Part shown: piece after piece, positions 1 through 5,362 of the stretch
How positions within the stretch are numbered: position 1 is the first letter of the stretch
Layout of the letters: each line of letters starts with the position of its first letter
NCBI GenBank assembly: GCA_937911235.1
Contig: CALDPN010000036.1
Coordinates: forward strand, 1 to 6,402
Direction: 5' to 3'
Source of the DNA: an uncultured Bacteroidales bacterium
GTDB lineage: Bacteria; Bacteroidota; Bacteroidia; Bacteroidales; Paludibacteraceae
Length of the DNA stretch: 6,402 nucleotides
Notes under the pieces: generated by a model
Seen by the model: the letters and a program-made list of their open reading frames with translations, nothing else
What the model was told of the DNA's origin: nothing
The model's database searches: none
Translations under genes and position numbers: made by a program

Positions 1-1149
1 ATAAGTTCCACCTTTTGCGTATGAAGTACCAGAACCGTCTGCTTTTGTATTCCAATTTTGGAATGTGTAACCTGTACGAGTAGGTACAGTAGAACTAAGT
101 GTTAAGTTTTGTCCATAGATCTTAGTTTGTTGAGATGGAGCACCTTCGCCACCGTTAGCATCGTATTTAATAGCATAGGTATCTGCTTTCCATTGAGCAT
201 AAAGAGTTAATGCCGCATCAGTTGTATAAGAAGCACTAAGTGCATATTTAGTCCCGGAACCTGCAGAGTTAGTATTCCAACTATCTAGGGTATAACCTGT
301 TTTAGAAAACCCAGAACCATTACTAAGTGTTATTGCAGTACCTTTAATCTTAGTTTGATTTGCAATTGTACCAGTGCCGCCATTATTATTATATGAGATA
401 GTATAGGTTACAACTGGCGCTGTTACTGTAATAGTTGTAGTTGGTTTTACTGTACTTGTAAGGCTTGAATAACCTCTTGGGTTATAGGTAATTGTTGCAG
501 TAACGGTATAAGTTCCTGCAGCAGTAGCTGTAAAGGTATTACCATTTATACTTGCACCAGTTGATGGACTTATAGCATAGGTAGTACTTTTAATCTCATT
601 ATATGTAGTATTGCTAGTTAAGGAAGGAGTAAGCGTAACATTAGTATTGGTATTTACAGATGCAGAACTTGCTGTTAACTTCCCTGTTGATGCTGGTTTT
701 TGTGTACTCCATGTTACAGAAGCACTACCTTCTGAGAATTTTGAGATATAGTTTGAGGTGCTACTTAAAGCAATGTCGCCTGTTTGGTTCCATTTATTGT
801 CCCATGATGGAGATGTACTAGTATTGTTACGTGTTAAAATAACACCTTCCCATGTTCCTGCAGGAATTTTTACATAATAAACGCTTCCGCTATATTGTAC
901 AGCATGGGCAGACCACGCATTTTTACCAGTAGAATTGTTGTAAAAATAAGCAAAGTTACCATTGCCGTTTGTTCCAGCTGTCCACCATGAAACTGCGCTC
1001 ATATTAAAAAATAGAACGTCGTCCGATGTAAAAGTAACCGTTGCAGCCCATGCTCCACTTGTTCCAAGTAAGAACATTAGCGCTACAAGAAGCCACCTTG
1101 TTGGTTTAAACAAGGTTTTGTTTGCAAATTGTTTTGTAAAATTTTTCAT
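1..1149 (-). CDS. Secreted protein with InlB B-type (Flg_new) repeats, 3' end cut by window edge
   Basis: An open frame from ATG at 1149 runs to the left edge without a stop (383 residues visible). Residues 1-35 form a signal peptide: basic N-region, hydrophobic stretch at about 19-31, and a likely cleavage site after GAWA at 32-35. Residues 37-148 are rich in aromatic residues and Asn/Ser/Thr and include a W-rich beta segment; they may be a small carbohydrate-binding-like module, but I do not recognise it firmly. Residues about 157-245 look like a bacterial Ig-like domain (NGNTFTATAAGTYTVTATI). Residues 249-320 and 325 onward are two InlB B / Listeria-Bacteroides repeats, each with an NGG motif, TGYT and a WNT motif; the first closes with LYAQW. 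Such proteins are exported and usually surface-anchored through a C-terminal sorting or anchor domain, which would lie outside the window. No Shine-Dalgarno or clear -7 box precedes it. Substrate or ligand is unknown. Confidence 0.85.
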   Translation of the reverse strand, partial: MKNFTKQFANKTLFKPTRWLLVALMFLLGTSGAWAATVTFTSDDVLFFNMSAVSWWTAGTNGNGNFAYFYNNSTGKNAWSAHAVQYSGSVYYVKIPAGTWEGVILTRNNTSTSPSWDNKWNQTGDIALSSTSNYISKFSEGSASVTWSTQKPASTGKLTASSASVNTNTNVTLTPSLTSNTTYNEIKSTTYAISPSTGASINGNTFTATAAGTYTVTATITYNPRGYSSLTSTVKPTTTITVTAPVVTYTISYNNNGGTGTIANQTKIKGTAITLSNGSGFSKTGYTLDSWNTNSAGSGTKYALSASYTTDAALTLYAQWKADTYAIKYDANGGEGAPSQQTKIYGQNLTLSSTVPTRTGYTFQNWNTKADGSGTSYAKGGTY

Positions 1150-1218
1150 ACGTATGTTGTTTTAATTTATTATTTCGTGTTTATATTAAAATCGACCGTT
1201 AAAATGGAACAGGTTTTT

Positions 1219-1248
1219 GGGGTAAAAAGAGGGGTAGAAAAAAGGGGG
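1219..1248. other. G-run/C-run tract upstream of the secreted-protein gene
   Basis: The plus strand carries GGGG (1219-1222), GGGG (1231-1234) and GGGGG (1244-1248), separated by 8-9 A-rich bases, with a GG at 1212-1213. On the minus strand this reads as alternating C-runs and T-runs, 70-100 nt ahead of the secreted-protein start. It lies in the stretch 1150-1269, which otherwise has no gene and no recognisable promoter box. A two-tetrad G-quadruplex or a slippage-prone tract is possible; function is not shown. Confidence 0.35.
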
Positions 1249-1269
1249 ATTGTTAAAATAAGTAGGCAC

Positions 1270-1313
1270 AAAAAAATAGCGTTAAATGTTAAATATATTA
1301 ACACTTAACGCTA
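1270..1313 (-). terminator. Intrinsic terminator of the zeta-like operon
   Basis: A 37-nt near-perfect palindrome (1277-1313) has 16-bp arms around a 5-nt loop. Fifteen pairs are Watson-Crick, and the remaining position is a G-U pair in minus-strand RNA. On the minus strand it is followed directly by seven U residues (1276-1270). It sits 40 nt after the stop codon of the zeta-like gene. The plus strand has no comparable U-run, so it should act only on minus-strand transcription. Confidence 0.9.
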
Positions 1314-1352
1314 AGTATTGAAGTTGTTTTCGCTAAAGTTTCTAGTAAAATA

Positions 1353-1994
1353 TTATTTGTTTAATTTATTTGCTATCTCTGGGAAACTTTTTTCTATAAG
1401 GTTAAAATCAATATTGGAGTTATAATATTTTATATCACCATTTACAATATAAAAAACCAACGGAAGATTCTCTATATTATTTTTATGAATGTCTTTACTA
1501 TTATCTATAATAAACAAATTGTCCCAATCTTGAAACGAATCATTTAGATTTCTCAAACCTTCATAAAAGTTTGATTCGATGCTAATTTTTCCTACGCTAT
1601 GCCCACCTTGGGCCACTCTGTATTCAACTCGTTCAAATGAAAGTTCTACATCATACAGCCACAAATAAACAAGATTAATTTTATATCCAGCTTCATCAAA
1701 TAAAGATAAATATTTGATTTGATTATCCCTAAGATTGCACTCAAAAGCGAAATCAACATTGTTTCTTATTGCTTCTAGACATAATTCTCTAAACTTTCTA
1801 TCCACTTGTTTATTCAACTCTTTTTGGTATCGTAAAGGGTCATCTGGTAGTAAATTCTCGTTTATTGTAATAGCATCAATATTTACAATATTACAATTAA
1901 CTAAATGAGCCTGCCTAAGCAAGCTCTGTAATGAAGTCTTTCCAGCACCATTAGGTCCTGCAATTACTGTTACTATTTTATCAATTTTCTTCAA
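1353..1994 (-). CDS. Zeta-toxin-like P-loop NTPase/kinase (putative toxin)
   Basis: This 213-residue protein has a Walker A motif GPNGAGKT at residues 13-20 after a short beta strand (IVTVIA). It also has NIDAI at 38-42, an acidic FAFECNLRD segment at 82-90 and RVAQGGHSV at 126-134. That order matches the zeta-toxin/UDP-N-acetylglucosamine-kinase-like family, whose members phosphorylate sugar nucleotides or related small molecules. Many chromosomal relatives are uncharacterised and may not be toxins. The family usually has Pro after GGHxV; here it is Gly (residue 135). The start is a TTG, because no in-frame ATG lies nearby upstream and the Walker strand begins at residue 7. It begins 5 nt after the stop of the 57-residue gene, so the two are almost certainly co-transcribed and possibly translationally coupled. 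The family call is solid; the toxic role is inferred from context. Confidence 0.85.
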   Translation of the reverse strand: MKKIDKIVTVIAGPNGAGKTSLQSLLRQAHLVNCNIVNIDAITINENLLPDDPLRYQKELNKQVDRKFRELCLEAIRNNVDFAFECNLRDNQIKYLSLFDEAGYKINLVYLWLYDVELSFERVEYRVAQGGHSVGKISIESNFYEGLRNLNDSFQDWDNLFIIDNSKDIHKNNIENLPLVFYIVNGDIKYYNSNIDFNLIEKSFPEIANKLNK

Positions 1995-1999
1995 TTTAG

Positions 2000-2173
2000 T
2001 TATGCAAATACATTTGGAAAGTCTTTTTTAATAAGGTCCATTTGATGTTCGTATAGTCTTTTCATATTGGGATACATCTTCTGTTGCTCCAATAAAAAAG
2101 TTTTAAGATTAGGGAGGTAATATTCCCCAGTCTTTGCATCAAATTTCCATATTTTCTTAAACTCGTTAGACAT
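2000..2173 (-). CDS. 57-residue unknown protein, candidate antitoxin partner of the zeta-like protein
   Basis: I do not recognise this family. The protein is small, charged and predicted mostly helical: a basic/aromatic N-terminus (MSNEFKKIWKFDAKTGEYY), then a helix rich in Q, K and M, ending DFPNVFA. It shows no helix-turn-helix or membrane segment. A longer reading from an ATG at 2212 is possible, but that ATG lies between the -33 and -7 boxes of the promoter and would not be transcribed, so the ATG at 2173 is the better start. The stop is 5 nt before the zeta-like gene. First-gene position, small size and tight spacing suggest an antitoxin or regulator of the downstream protein. This is inference from context only. 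Confidence 0.65.
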   Translation of the reverse strand: MSNEFKKIWKFDAKTGEYYLPNLKTFLLEQQKMYPNMKRLYEHQMDLIKKDFPNVFA

Positions 2174-2183
2174 AAAACTAATT

Positions 2184-2200
2184 TTACATTGCAAATGTAA
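2184..2200. promoter_or_regulatory. Candidate operator palindrome over the -7 box
   Basis: TTACATT-GCA-AATGTAA is a 17-bp inverted repeat with 7-bp arms. It covers the whole -7 box and the predicted transcription start of the zeta-like operon. This is where an autorepressor would bind. No regulator is identified. Confidence 0.4.
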
Positions 2201-2223
2201 GATAAATAACATTAAATTCCAAA
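2192..2223 (-). promoter_or_regulatory. Bacteroidota-type promoter of the zeta-like operon
   Basis: On the minus strand, TTTG (2223-2220) is followed after 20 nt by TACATTTG (2199-2192), a full match to the TAnnTTTG -7 box. Transcription should begin near 2188, giving a leader of about 15 nt before the ATG at 2173. Confidence 0.8.
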
Positions 2224-2255
2224 GTTAGAGTAAAAATGTTTATAACCTCACCCAC

Positions 2256-2284
2256 AAAAAAAGCTAGCACCACCAGATGCTAGC
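2256..2284 (-). terminator. Intrinsic terminator after purT
   Basis: The inverted repeat GCTAGCA (2263-2269) / TGCTAGC (2278-2284) gives a 7-bp stem with an 8-nt loop. On the minus strand it is followed by seven U residues (2262-2256). It starts 23 nt downstream of the purT stop codon and separates purT from the zeta-like operon. Confidence 0.9.
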
Positions 2285-2307
2285 CTTCATGTATATTAAG
2301 AAAATAC

Positions 2308-3492
2308 TTATAATACCTCAACCTTTAGCTTGGCGTAAGCTCTTTCGGCTTTTTCAAGAGCAGCCTCTACGCTGTCGTCAGAAGCAAGGATAACACCAAG
2401 ACGGCGGTAACCTTTTACTTCTGGTTTGCCGAAGATACGAATTTGAACATTGTCTTCACTTAAGATATCTTCCAATCCGCTAAACACCACTTCTTTAGAA
2501 GTACCTTCTACCACGATAGCTTTAGATGCAGAAGGGCCAAAGAATCTAAGCGAAGGGATAGGTAAACCAAGGATTGCACGAGCATGTAGCGCAAACTCAG
2601 AAAGGTCTTGAGAAATCATAGTTACCATACCAGTGTCGTGTGGACGAGGCGAAACTTCACTAAAGATAACCTGGTCGCCGCAAACAAATAGTTCCACGCC
2701 AAAGATACCATAACCACCTAGAGCATCAGTAATTTTTTTAGCAATATCTTGCGCTTGAGCTAGAGCCACATCGCTCATTGCCTGTGGTTGCCAAGACTCA
2801 CGATAGTCGCCATCCACTTGGTGGTGACCAATAGGATTTAAGAACAATGTACCGCCAGAGTGACGCACAGTAAGAAGAGTGATTTCGTAGTCAAATTTCA
2901 CAAAACCTTCCACGATAACACGACCAGCACCAGCACGGCCACCTTCTTGAGCCTCTTTCCAAGCGTTGTCGATATCAGCCTCAGACTTCACAGTACTTTG
3001 ACCATGACCAGAAGAACTCATAATAGGTTTCACCACACAAGGAATACCAATTTCCTTGATAGCAGCATCAAATTCTTCACGAGTTTCGGCAAATTTATAT
3101 CTAGAAGTAGGAAGACCAAGTTTTTCAGCAGCAAGAGTTCTAATGCCCTCACGGTTCATAGTAAGGAAAGCCGCATTAGCAGTAGGAATCACGTTGTAAC
3201 CTTCTTTTTCCAATTCCACCAAAGTAGGAGTAGCAATAGCCTCTACCTCAGGAATGATATAATCTGGTTTTTCAGTTTCAATTACATTTCTAAGAGCTAC
3301 AGGATCTAGCATAGAAATAACATAATTTCTGTGCGCAATTTGCATAGCAGGAGCGTTAGGATATTTATCCACAGCCACTACTTCCACGCCAAAACGTTGA
3401 AGCTCGATTGCAACTTCTTTACCAAGTTCACCAGAACCCAATAAAAGGGCTTTTTTACCCACTGGGCTTAATACAGTTCCTAATTTTAACAT
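2308..3492 (-). CDS. purT: Formate-dependent phosphoribosylglycinamide formyltransferase (GAR transformylase 2)
   Basis: PurT catalyses ATP- and formate-dependent formylation of glycinamide ribonucleotide to formyl-GAR, the third step of de novo purine synthesis, as a cytosolic folate-independent alternative to PurN. The 394-residue protein is close to the E. coli length (392) and matches it along its whole length. The N-terminal nucleotide-fold loop GSGELGKE is at 19-26, followed by IPEVEAIAT and MNREGIR. The ATP-grasp part contains the SSSGHGQS loop (His163, where the E. coli enzyme has Lys), GGRAGAGRVIVEG, DGDYRESWQPQ and GIFGVELFV. It also has SEVSPRPHDTG at 278-288, whose Glu is expected to bind Mg, and the C-terminal domain has the FGKPE and RRLGV motifs. 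It has its own -7 box and terminator, so it is a single-gene unit. G+C looks higher than in neighbouring toxin-like genes, consistent with a core gene. Confidence 0.97.
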   Translation of the reverse strand: MLKLGTVLSPVGKKALLLGSGELGKEVAIELQRFGVEVVAVDKYPNAPAMQIAHRNYVISMLDPVALRNVIETEKPDYIIPEVEAIATPTLVELEKEGYNVIPTANAAFLTMNREGIRTLAAEKLGLPTSRYKFAETREEFDAAIKEIGIPCVVKPIMSSSGHGQSTVKSEADIDNAWKEAQEGGRAGAGRVIVEGFVKFDYEITLLTVRHSGGTLFLNPIGHHQVDGDYRESWQPQAMSDVALAQAQDIAKKITDALGGYGIFGVELFVCGDQVIFSEVSPRPHDTGMVTMISQDLSEFALHARAILGLPIPSLRFFGPSASKAIVVEGTSKEVVFSGLEDILSEDNVQIRIFGKPEVKGYRRLGVILASDDSVEAALEKAERAYAKLKVEVL

Positions 3493-3507
3493 AAAATAAA
3501 AGGTTTA

Positions 3508-3588
3508 AATCTATTGGCAAATATATAAAAATTTTACATCATAAAGTAAAATATCACAGAAAAAAGTAATCAACCTAACCAATAGATT
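3508..3588. repeat. 10-bp inverted repeat in the purT/Dabb divergent region
   Basis: AATCTATTGG (3508-3517) and CCAATAGATT (3579-3588) are perfect inverted copies 61 nt apart. CCAATAGATT therefore reads in the direction of transcription on both sides. It directly follows the -7 box of purT and lies 2 nt before the -7 box of the plus-strand gene. This is compatible with a shared regulatory site. Confidence 0.45.
3518..3525 (-). promoter_or_regulatory. -7 box of the purT promoter
   Basis: The minus strand reads TATATTTG, a full match to TAnnTTTG, 25 nt before the purT ATG. The -33 position is poor (only TTTA-like), so the promoter is either weak or assisted. The start should lie near 3513. Confidence 0.55.
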
Positions 3589-3590
3589 CT

Positions 3591-3598
3591 TATCTTTG
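3591..3598 (+). promoter_or_regulatory. -7 box of the Dabb-gene promoter
   Basis: TATCTTTG matches TAnnTTTG exactly, 31 nt before the ATG at 3630. No TTTG occurs at the expected -33 spacing. Transcription should begin near 3602. Confidence 0.6.
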
Positions 3599-3629
3599 TA
3601 AATGAACTAAAACAAAATCTTTTAAAAGT

Positions 3630-3935
3630 ATGATTAGACATATAGTAATGTGGAAACTTAAGGCAGAAGCCGAAGGCAAAACAAAAGCAGAAAACGCACT
3701 TATCATTAAAGAAAGCCTTGAAGCACTAAAAGGCGTGGCGCCAACACTAGTAGATATTGAAGTGGGACTAAACGACCCAGAAACCCCAGAAAGCAACTAC
3801 GACGTTGTCTTAAACTGCACCTTCGCCTCAGTGGCCGATCTAAACGACTACCAGGTGCATCCAGCGCACCAAGCCGCAGCCGTGTACATCAAAAAAGTAG
3901 TAGAAGAGCGCGTCTGCGTCGATTACCAATACTAA
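3630..3935 (+). CDS. Dabb (stress-responsive alpha/beta barrel) domain protein
   Basis: This 101-residue protein is a single Dabb domain. MIRHIVMWKLK at the N-terminus is the typical first strand with its conserved His (residue 4). A Lys/Glu-rich helix (about residues 12-34) follows, then VDIEVGLN, the strand YDVVLNCTFAS, and the NDYQVHPAHQ segment before a final helix and strand. Dabb proteins are small cytosolic dimers. Some are stress-induced and some have enzymatic roles, but most bacterial members have no assigned reaction, so none is claimed here. The gene is monocistronic: its own -7 box on one side and a terminator 48 nt after the stop. It diverges from purT, but no functional link with purine synthesis is known to me. 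Confidence 0.92.
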   Translation: MIRHIVMWKLKAEAEGKTKAENALIIKESLEALKGVAPTLVDIEVGLNDPETPESNYDVVLNCTFASVADLNDYQVHPAHQAAAVYIKKVVEERVCVDYQY

Positions 3936-3982
3936 AAATAATAGTATTCAGATATTATACATACCCTCCCTTAAAAAAACAC

Positions 3983-4006
3983 AAAGCCACTGTAAAAAGT
4001 GGCTTT
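3983..4006. terminator. Bidirectional terminator between the Dabb gene and higBA
   Basis: AAAGCCACT (3983-3991) and AGTGGCTTT (3998-4006) form a 9-bp stem with a 6-nt loop. On the plus strand the stem runs into a U-rich stretch (TTTTGTTGTT). On the minus strand it is followed by GTG and then seven U residues (3979-3973). It lies between converging genes and should serve both. Confidence 0.9.
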
Positions 4007-4022
4007 TGTTGTTATTAAGTTA

Positions 4023-4289
4023 TTATTCAGATATAACTACAATATTTTCATCTAAAACAAATGTTATTTTAGCGAGAGTTTTTAGGGTGAAGTTGTGTGT
4101 TCCAGAAAGCCAACGAGATACCTCAGATTCTGTTTTATTCATTCTCTTAGCAAACTCTTTTTGAGTCATACCTTTTCTTTGTAGTATTGCATCAATTTTG
4201 TCAGCAATAGCAAAAGAAAGGTCTAGCTCCAACCTTAAGTCAATTGGAACTTTCGCAATCTCTTGTTGAAACATTTCTGAAGTTCTCAT
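4023..4289 (-). CDS. HigA-like XRE-family antitoxin
   Basis: An 88-residue helix-turn-helix protein. The HTH domain spans about residues 31-80: DAILQRKGMTQKEFAKRMNK holds the first helices, ESEVSRWLSGTHNF the recognition helix and following turn, and LKTLAKITFVLD the last helix. The N-terminal 30 residues (two short helices rich in E and L) probably contact the toxin. Proteins of this type bind and neutralise the toxin encoded next to them and repress their own operon. Its start overlaps the stop of the upstream toxin gene by 4 nt (ATGA), so translation is coupled. The order toxin then antitoxin is the HigBA order rather than the classic RelBE order. The call rests on the HTH motif and the neighbour; no gene number is assigned. 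Confidence 0.9.
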   Translation of the reverse strand: MRTSEMFQQEIAKVPIDLRLELDLSFAIADKIDAILQRKGMTQKEFAKRMNKTESEVSRWLSGTHNFTLKTLAKITFVLDENIVVISE

Positions 4290-4777
4290 AAGATAAATGT
4301 TTGATTTTCTATTCCTTGAATTTCGGTTTCTTGGATTGATATCAACCCTTCATTTTGCGCTTTCTTAATTATAGAATGGAAGTTTTGTAGGTCTATAACA
4401 TAACCGCTCAATTCTGGATTTTCATTATAGGTTTTAGAATCTTTTATTCCCCCGTTTCCTATTATTAAAATTTGATCTGATAAACGCAAACAATATAATC
4501 TTAGTTTTCCAGAAGCTACAGGTAGTGCACATACACCATCATTATATTTGCCTTCAGGTCTAAAGTAACGTTCCAACGCCCCGTTCTCCAATATTTTCTG
4601 CAATGCAATTAATATGATTTGATAATCACGTTGTAGGTGTGCACTGTCTTTAAATTTAGACATGAACTTCGTAAATTCAGAAGCACTATCATTCTCAAAT
4701 AAGATGGTGTATAAACTTGCTACTTCTGTTTGGTTTACTAACTCTAATGTTGCTTTTTTAGTTTCATTCGATTTCAT
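4286..4777 (-). CDS. HigB/RelE-superfamily-like toxin
   Basis: A 163-residue protein. The region about 66-125 carries the telling motifs: GALERYFRPEGKYNDGVCALP, then LRLYCLRLSDQILIIGNGGIK, then TYNENPEL. This is a RelE/HigB-like beta-sheet core in which basic residues (R70, R73, R93, R98) would contact RNA. Members of this Bacteroidota family are found with an HTH antitoxin, and RelE/HigB toxins cleave mRNA at the ribosome; cleavage here is inferred. It is longer than typical RelE (about 90-100 residues) because of an added N-terminal helical part of about 60 residues and a C-terminal tail. The ATG at 4777 is only 2 nt after a perfect -7 box, so the message would be nearly leaderless. The next in-frame Met (residue 39) would remove conserved-looking sequence. 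The antitoxin gene follows with a 4-nt overlap. Confidence 0.8.
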   Translation of the reverse strand: MKSNETKKATLELVNQTEVASLYTILFENDSASEFTKFMSKFKDSAHLQRDYQIILIALQKILENGALERYFRPEGKYNDGVCALPVASGKLRLYCLRLSDQILIIGNGGIKDSKTYNENPELSGYVIDLQNFHSIIKKAQNEGLISIQETEIQGIENQTFIL

Positions 4778-4779
4778 AA

Positions 4780-4787
4780 CAAAGATA
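4780..4787 (-). promoter_or_regulatory. Possible -7 box just before the HigB-like gene
   Basis: The minus strand reads TATCTTTG, then TT, then the ATG. The match to TAnnTTTG is exact, but there is no -33 TTTG at the usual distance. The implied transcription start falls on the start codon, so either the message is leaderless or the match is fortuitous. Confidence 0.35.
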
Positions 4788-4822
4788 ATAATTAAATTTT
4801 ATAAATTAGCATATAAGGTGAT

Positions 4823-4858
4823 TTTTTTGTTAGAGAAATTCAATCCTCAAACAAAAAA
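4823..4858. repeat. 13-bp inverted repeat upstream of higBA
   Basis: TTTTTTGTTAGAG (4823-4835) and CTCAAACAAAAAA (4846-4858) are inverted copies with one mismatch in 13 and a 10-nt spacer. It lies about 45-80 bp ahead of the toxin start, in the gap 4778-4916 that has no gene. It lacks a U-run after the stem, so it is not a terminator. An operator for the HTH antitoxin is possible. Confidence 0.45.
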
Positions 4859-4916
4859 GTAATAATTATTAAAAAGTTGCTGATAATTATGATTAAAGAA
4901 TTAAGAACTAAAGTAT

Positions 4917-4976
4917 ATAAAACAAAACGACCCGCAACATTTGAGCATTGTTAAGAGGCTTGGCGGGTTCTGGTGA
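4917..4976 (-). ncRNA. AbiF-associated structured RNA, orphan copy 1
   Basis: This is a near-copy of the RNA leader of the abiF genes. From the -33 box through the U-rich tail it differs from copy 2 (5341-5393) by about seven substitutions and one inserted U, over roughly 90 nt. The RNA folds a closing stem ACCCGC (4968-4963) / GCGGGU (4935-4930) around a 27-nt loop whose sequence is almost identical to copy 2. It is followed by CGUUUUGUUUUAU, a more U-rich tail than in copy 2 and suitable for termination. No abiF start or coding sequence follows; only a short CTTAATTC match to the leader of the other copies remains. The next gene downstream is the HigB-like toxin. Ends are inferred from the promoter and the stem. 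Confidence 0.7.
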
Positions 4977-4978
4977 TG

Positions 4979-5009
4979 CAAAGATACAACAAGTTTTTGA
5001 ATTACCAAA
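4979..5009 (-). promoter_or_regulatory. Promoter of RNA copy 1
   Basis: TTTG (5009-5006), 19 nt, then TATCTTTG (4986-4979) on the minus strand: a full Bacteroidota-type promoter. The spacer is the same as in copy 2 except for one base, and conservation extends upstream to ATTTTC. Confidence 0.85.
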
Positions 5010-5069
5010 GAAAATCAGAAATATTTTTAAAAATTAGTTCTACGACTGCATTTTAAAGCAGATTACACC

Positions 5070-5312
5070 TTATTTATATAAGCGAATAATTAGTGCAATA
5101 AAATAGAACAACTTTTCATTAAAAAATCTTACCCTTTCCATAGGAAATTCTAAATGTGGATACATATAAGCAGATAGTCTGTAATAACCTATATGACGAA
5201 TATAATTCTCAGCTCTACTAAAATCATTAATGATTAAGCCACGTGTCTGAAGTAGTTGTACAAGGTCTTTGGCTAATTTGTAAGGTTTGTTGTAAGAAAT
5301 TCTATTTGGCAT
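5070..5312 (-). pseudogene. abiF-like remnant with internal deletion
   Basis: From the ATG at 5312 the first 54 codons closely match the intact abiF at 6352-5447: MPNRISYNKPYK, DLVQLL, RGLIINDF, RAENYI, HIGYYRLSAYM, PHL. After that the match is lost. At 5143-5129, in a different frame, the sequence reads L-W-K-G-stop, matching the last codons of the intact gene (13 of 15 bases, and A/T-rich sequence follows in both). The simplest reading is that about 240 codons, including the HEPN R-x4-H region, were deleted, and the junction left the reading frame shifted. The open frame therefore runs on through former downstream DNA to a stop at 5070 (80 residues). The product cannot be an active RNase. 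Reading upstream to 5393 would add residues encoded by the RNA element and is not a real extension. Confidence 0.8.
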
Positions 5313-5362
5313 AGTCTTTTGAATTAAGACGGTTATAAAGTAAAACGACCCGCACATTTGAG
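5308..5362. repeat. Direct repeat, copy A (identical to 6348-6402)
   Basis: Fifty-five nucleotides, from the abiF start codon into the RNA loop, are identical to 6348-6402, offset by 1040 bp. Identity is cut only by the window edge on the right; to the left it falls to that of homologous coding sequence. This marks a tandem duplication of the RNA-abiF unit. Confidence 0.9.
5314..5330 (-). promoter_or_regulatory. Hairpin abutting the abiF-remnant start codon
   Basis: In minus-strand RNA, GUCUU (5330-5326) pairs with AAGAC (5318-5314) across a 7-nt loop. The stem ends one nucleotide before the AUG. An identical hairpin precedes the intact gene. It could limit translation initiation. Confidence 0.5.

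Noticed and set aside
962..1165. 67-codon plus-strand frame
   Set aside because: It is antisense to the signal peptide and first domain of the secreted protein, which reads as convincing protein on the minus strand.
2860..3309. 149-codon open frame on the plus strand opposite purT
   Set aside because: It lies wholly inside a certain purT gene on the other strand, and its low-complexity Ser/Thr/Phe/His-rich product looks like an antisense reading.
3590..3796. 68-codon minus-strand frame opposite the Dabb gene
   Set aside because: Shadow of a clear domain-matching gene; no promoter or family resemblance.
3945..4034. 11-bp direct repeat TATTCAGATAT at 3945-3955 and 4024-4034, possible target-site duplication
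   Set aside because: Only a terminator lies between the copies, one copy is the coding end of the HTH antitoxin, and the sequence is A/T-rich; chance is the simpler reading.
4662..4862. 66-codon plus-strand frame across the HigB start and upstream region
   Set aside because: Half is antisense to the toxin gene and the rest is A/T-rich intergenic DNA with no start signals or family resemblance.
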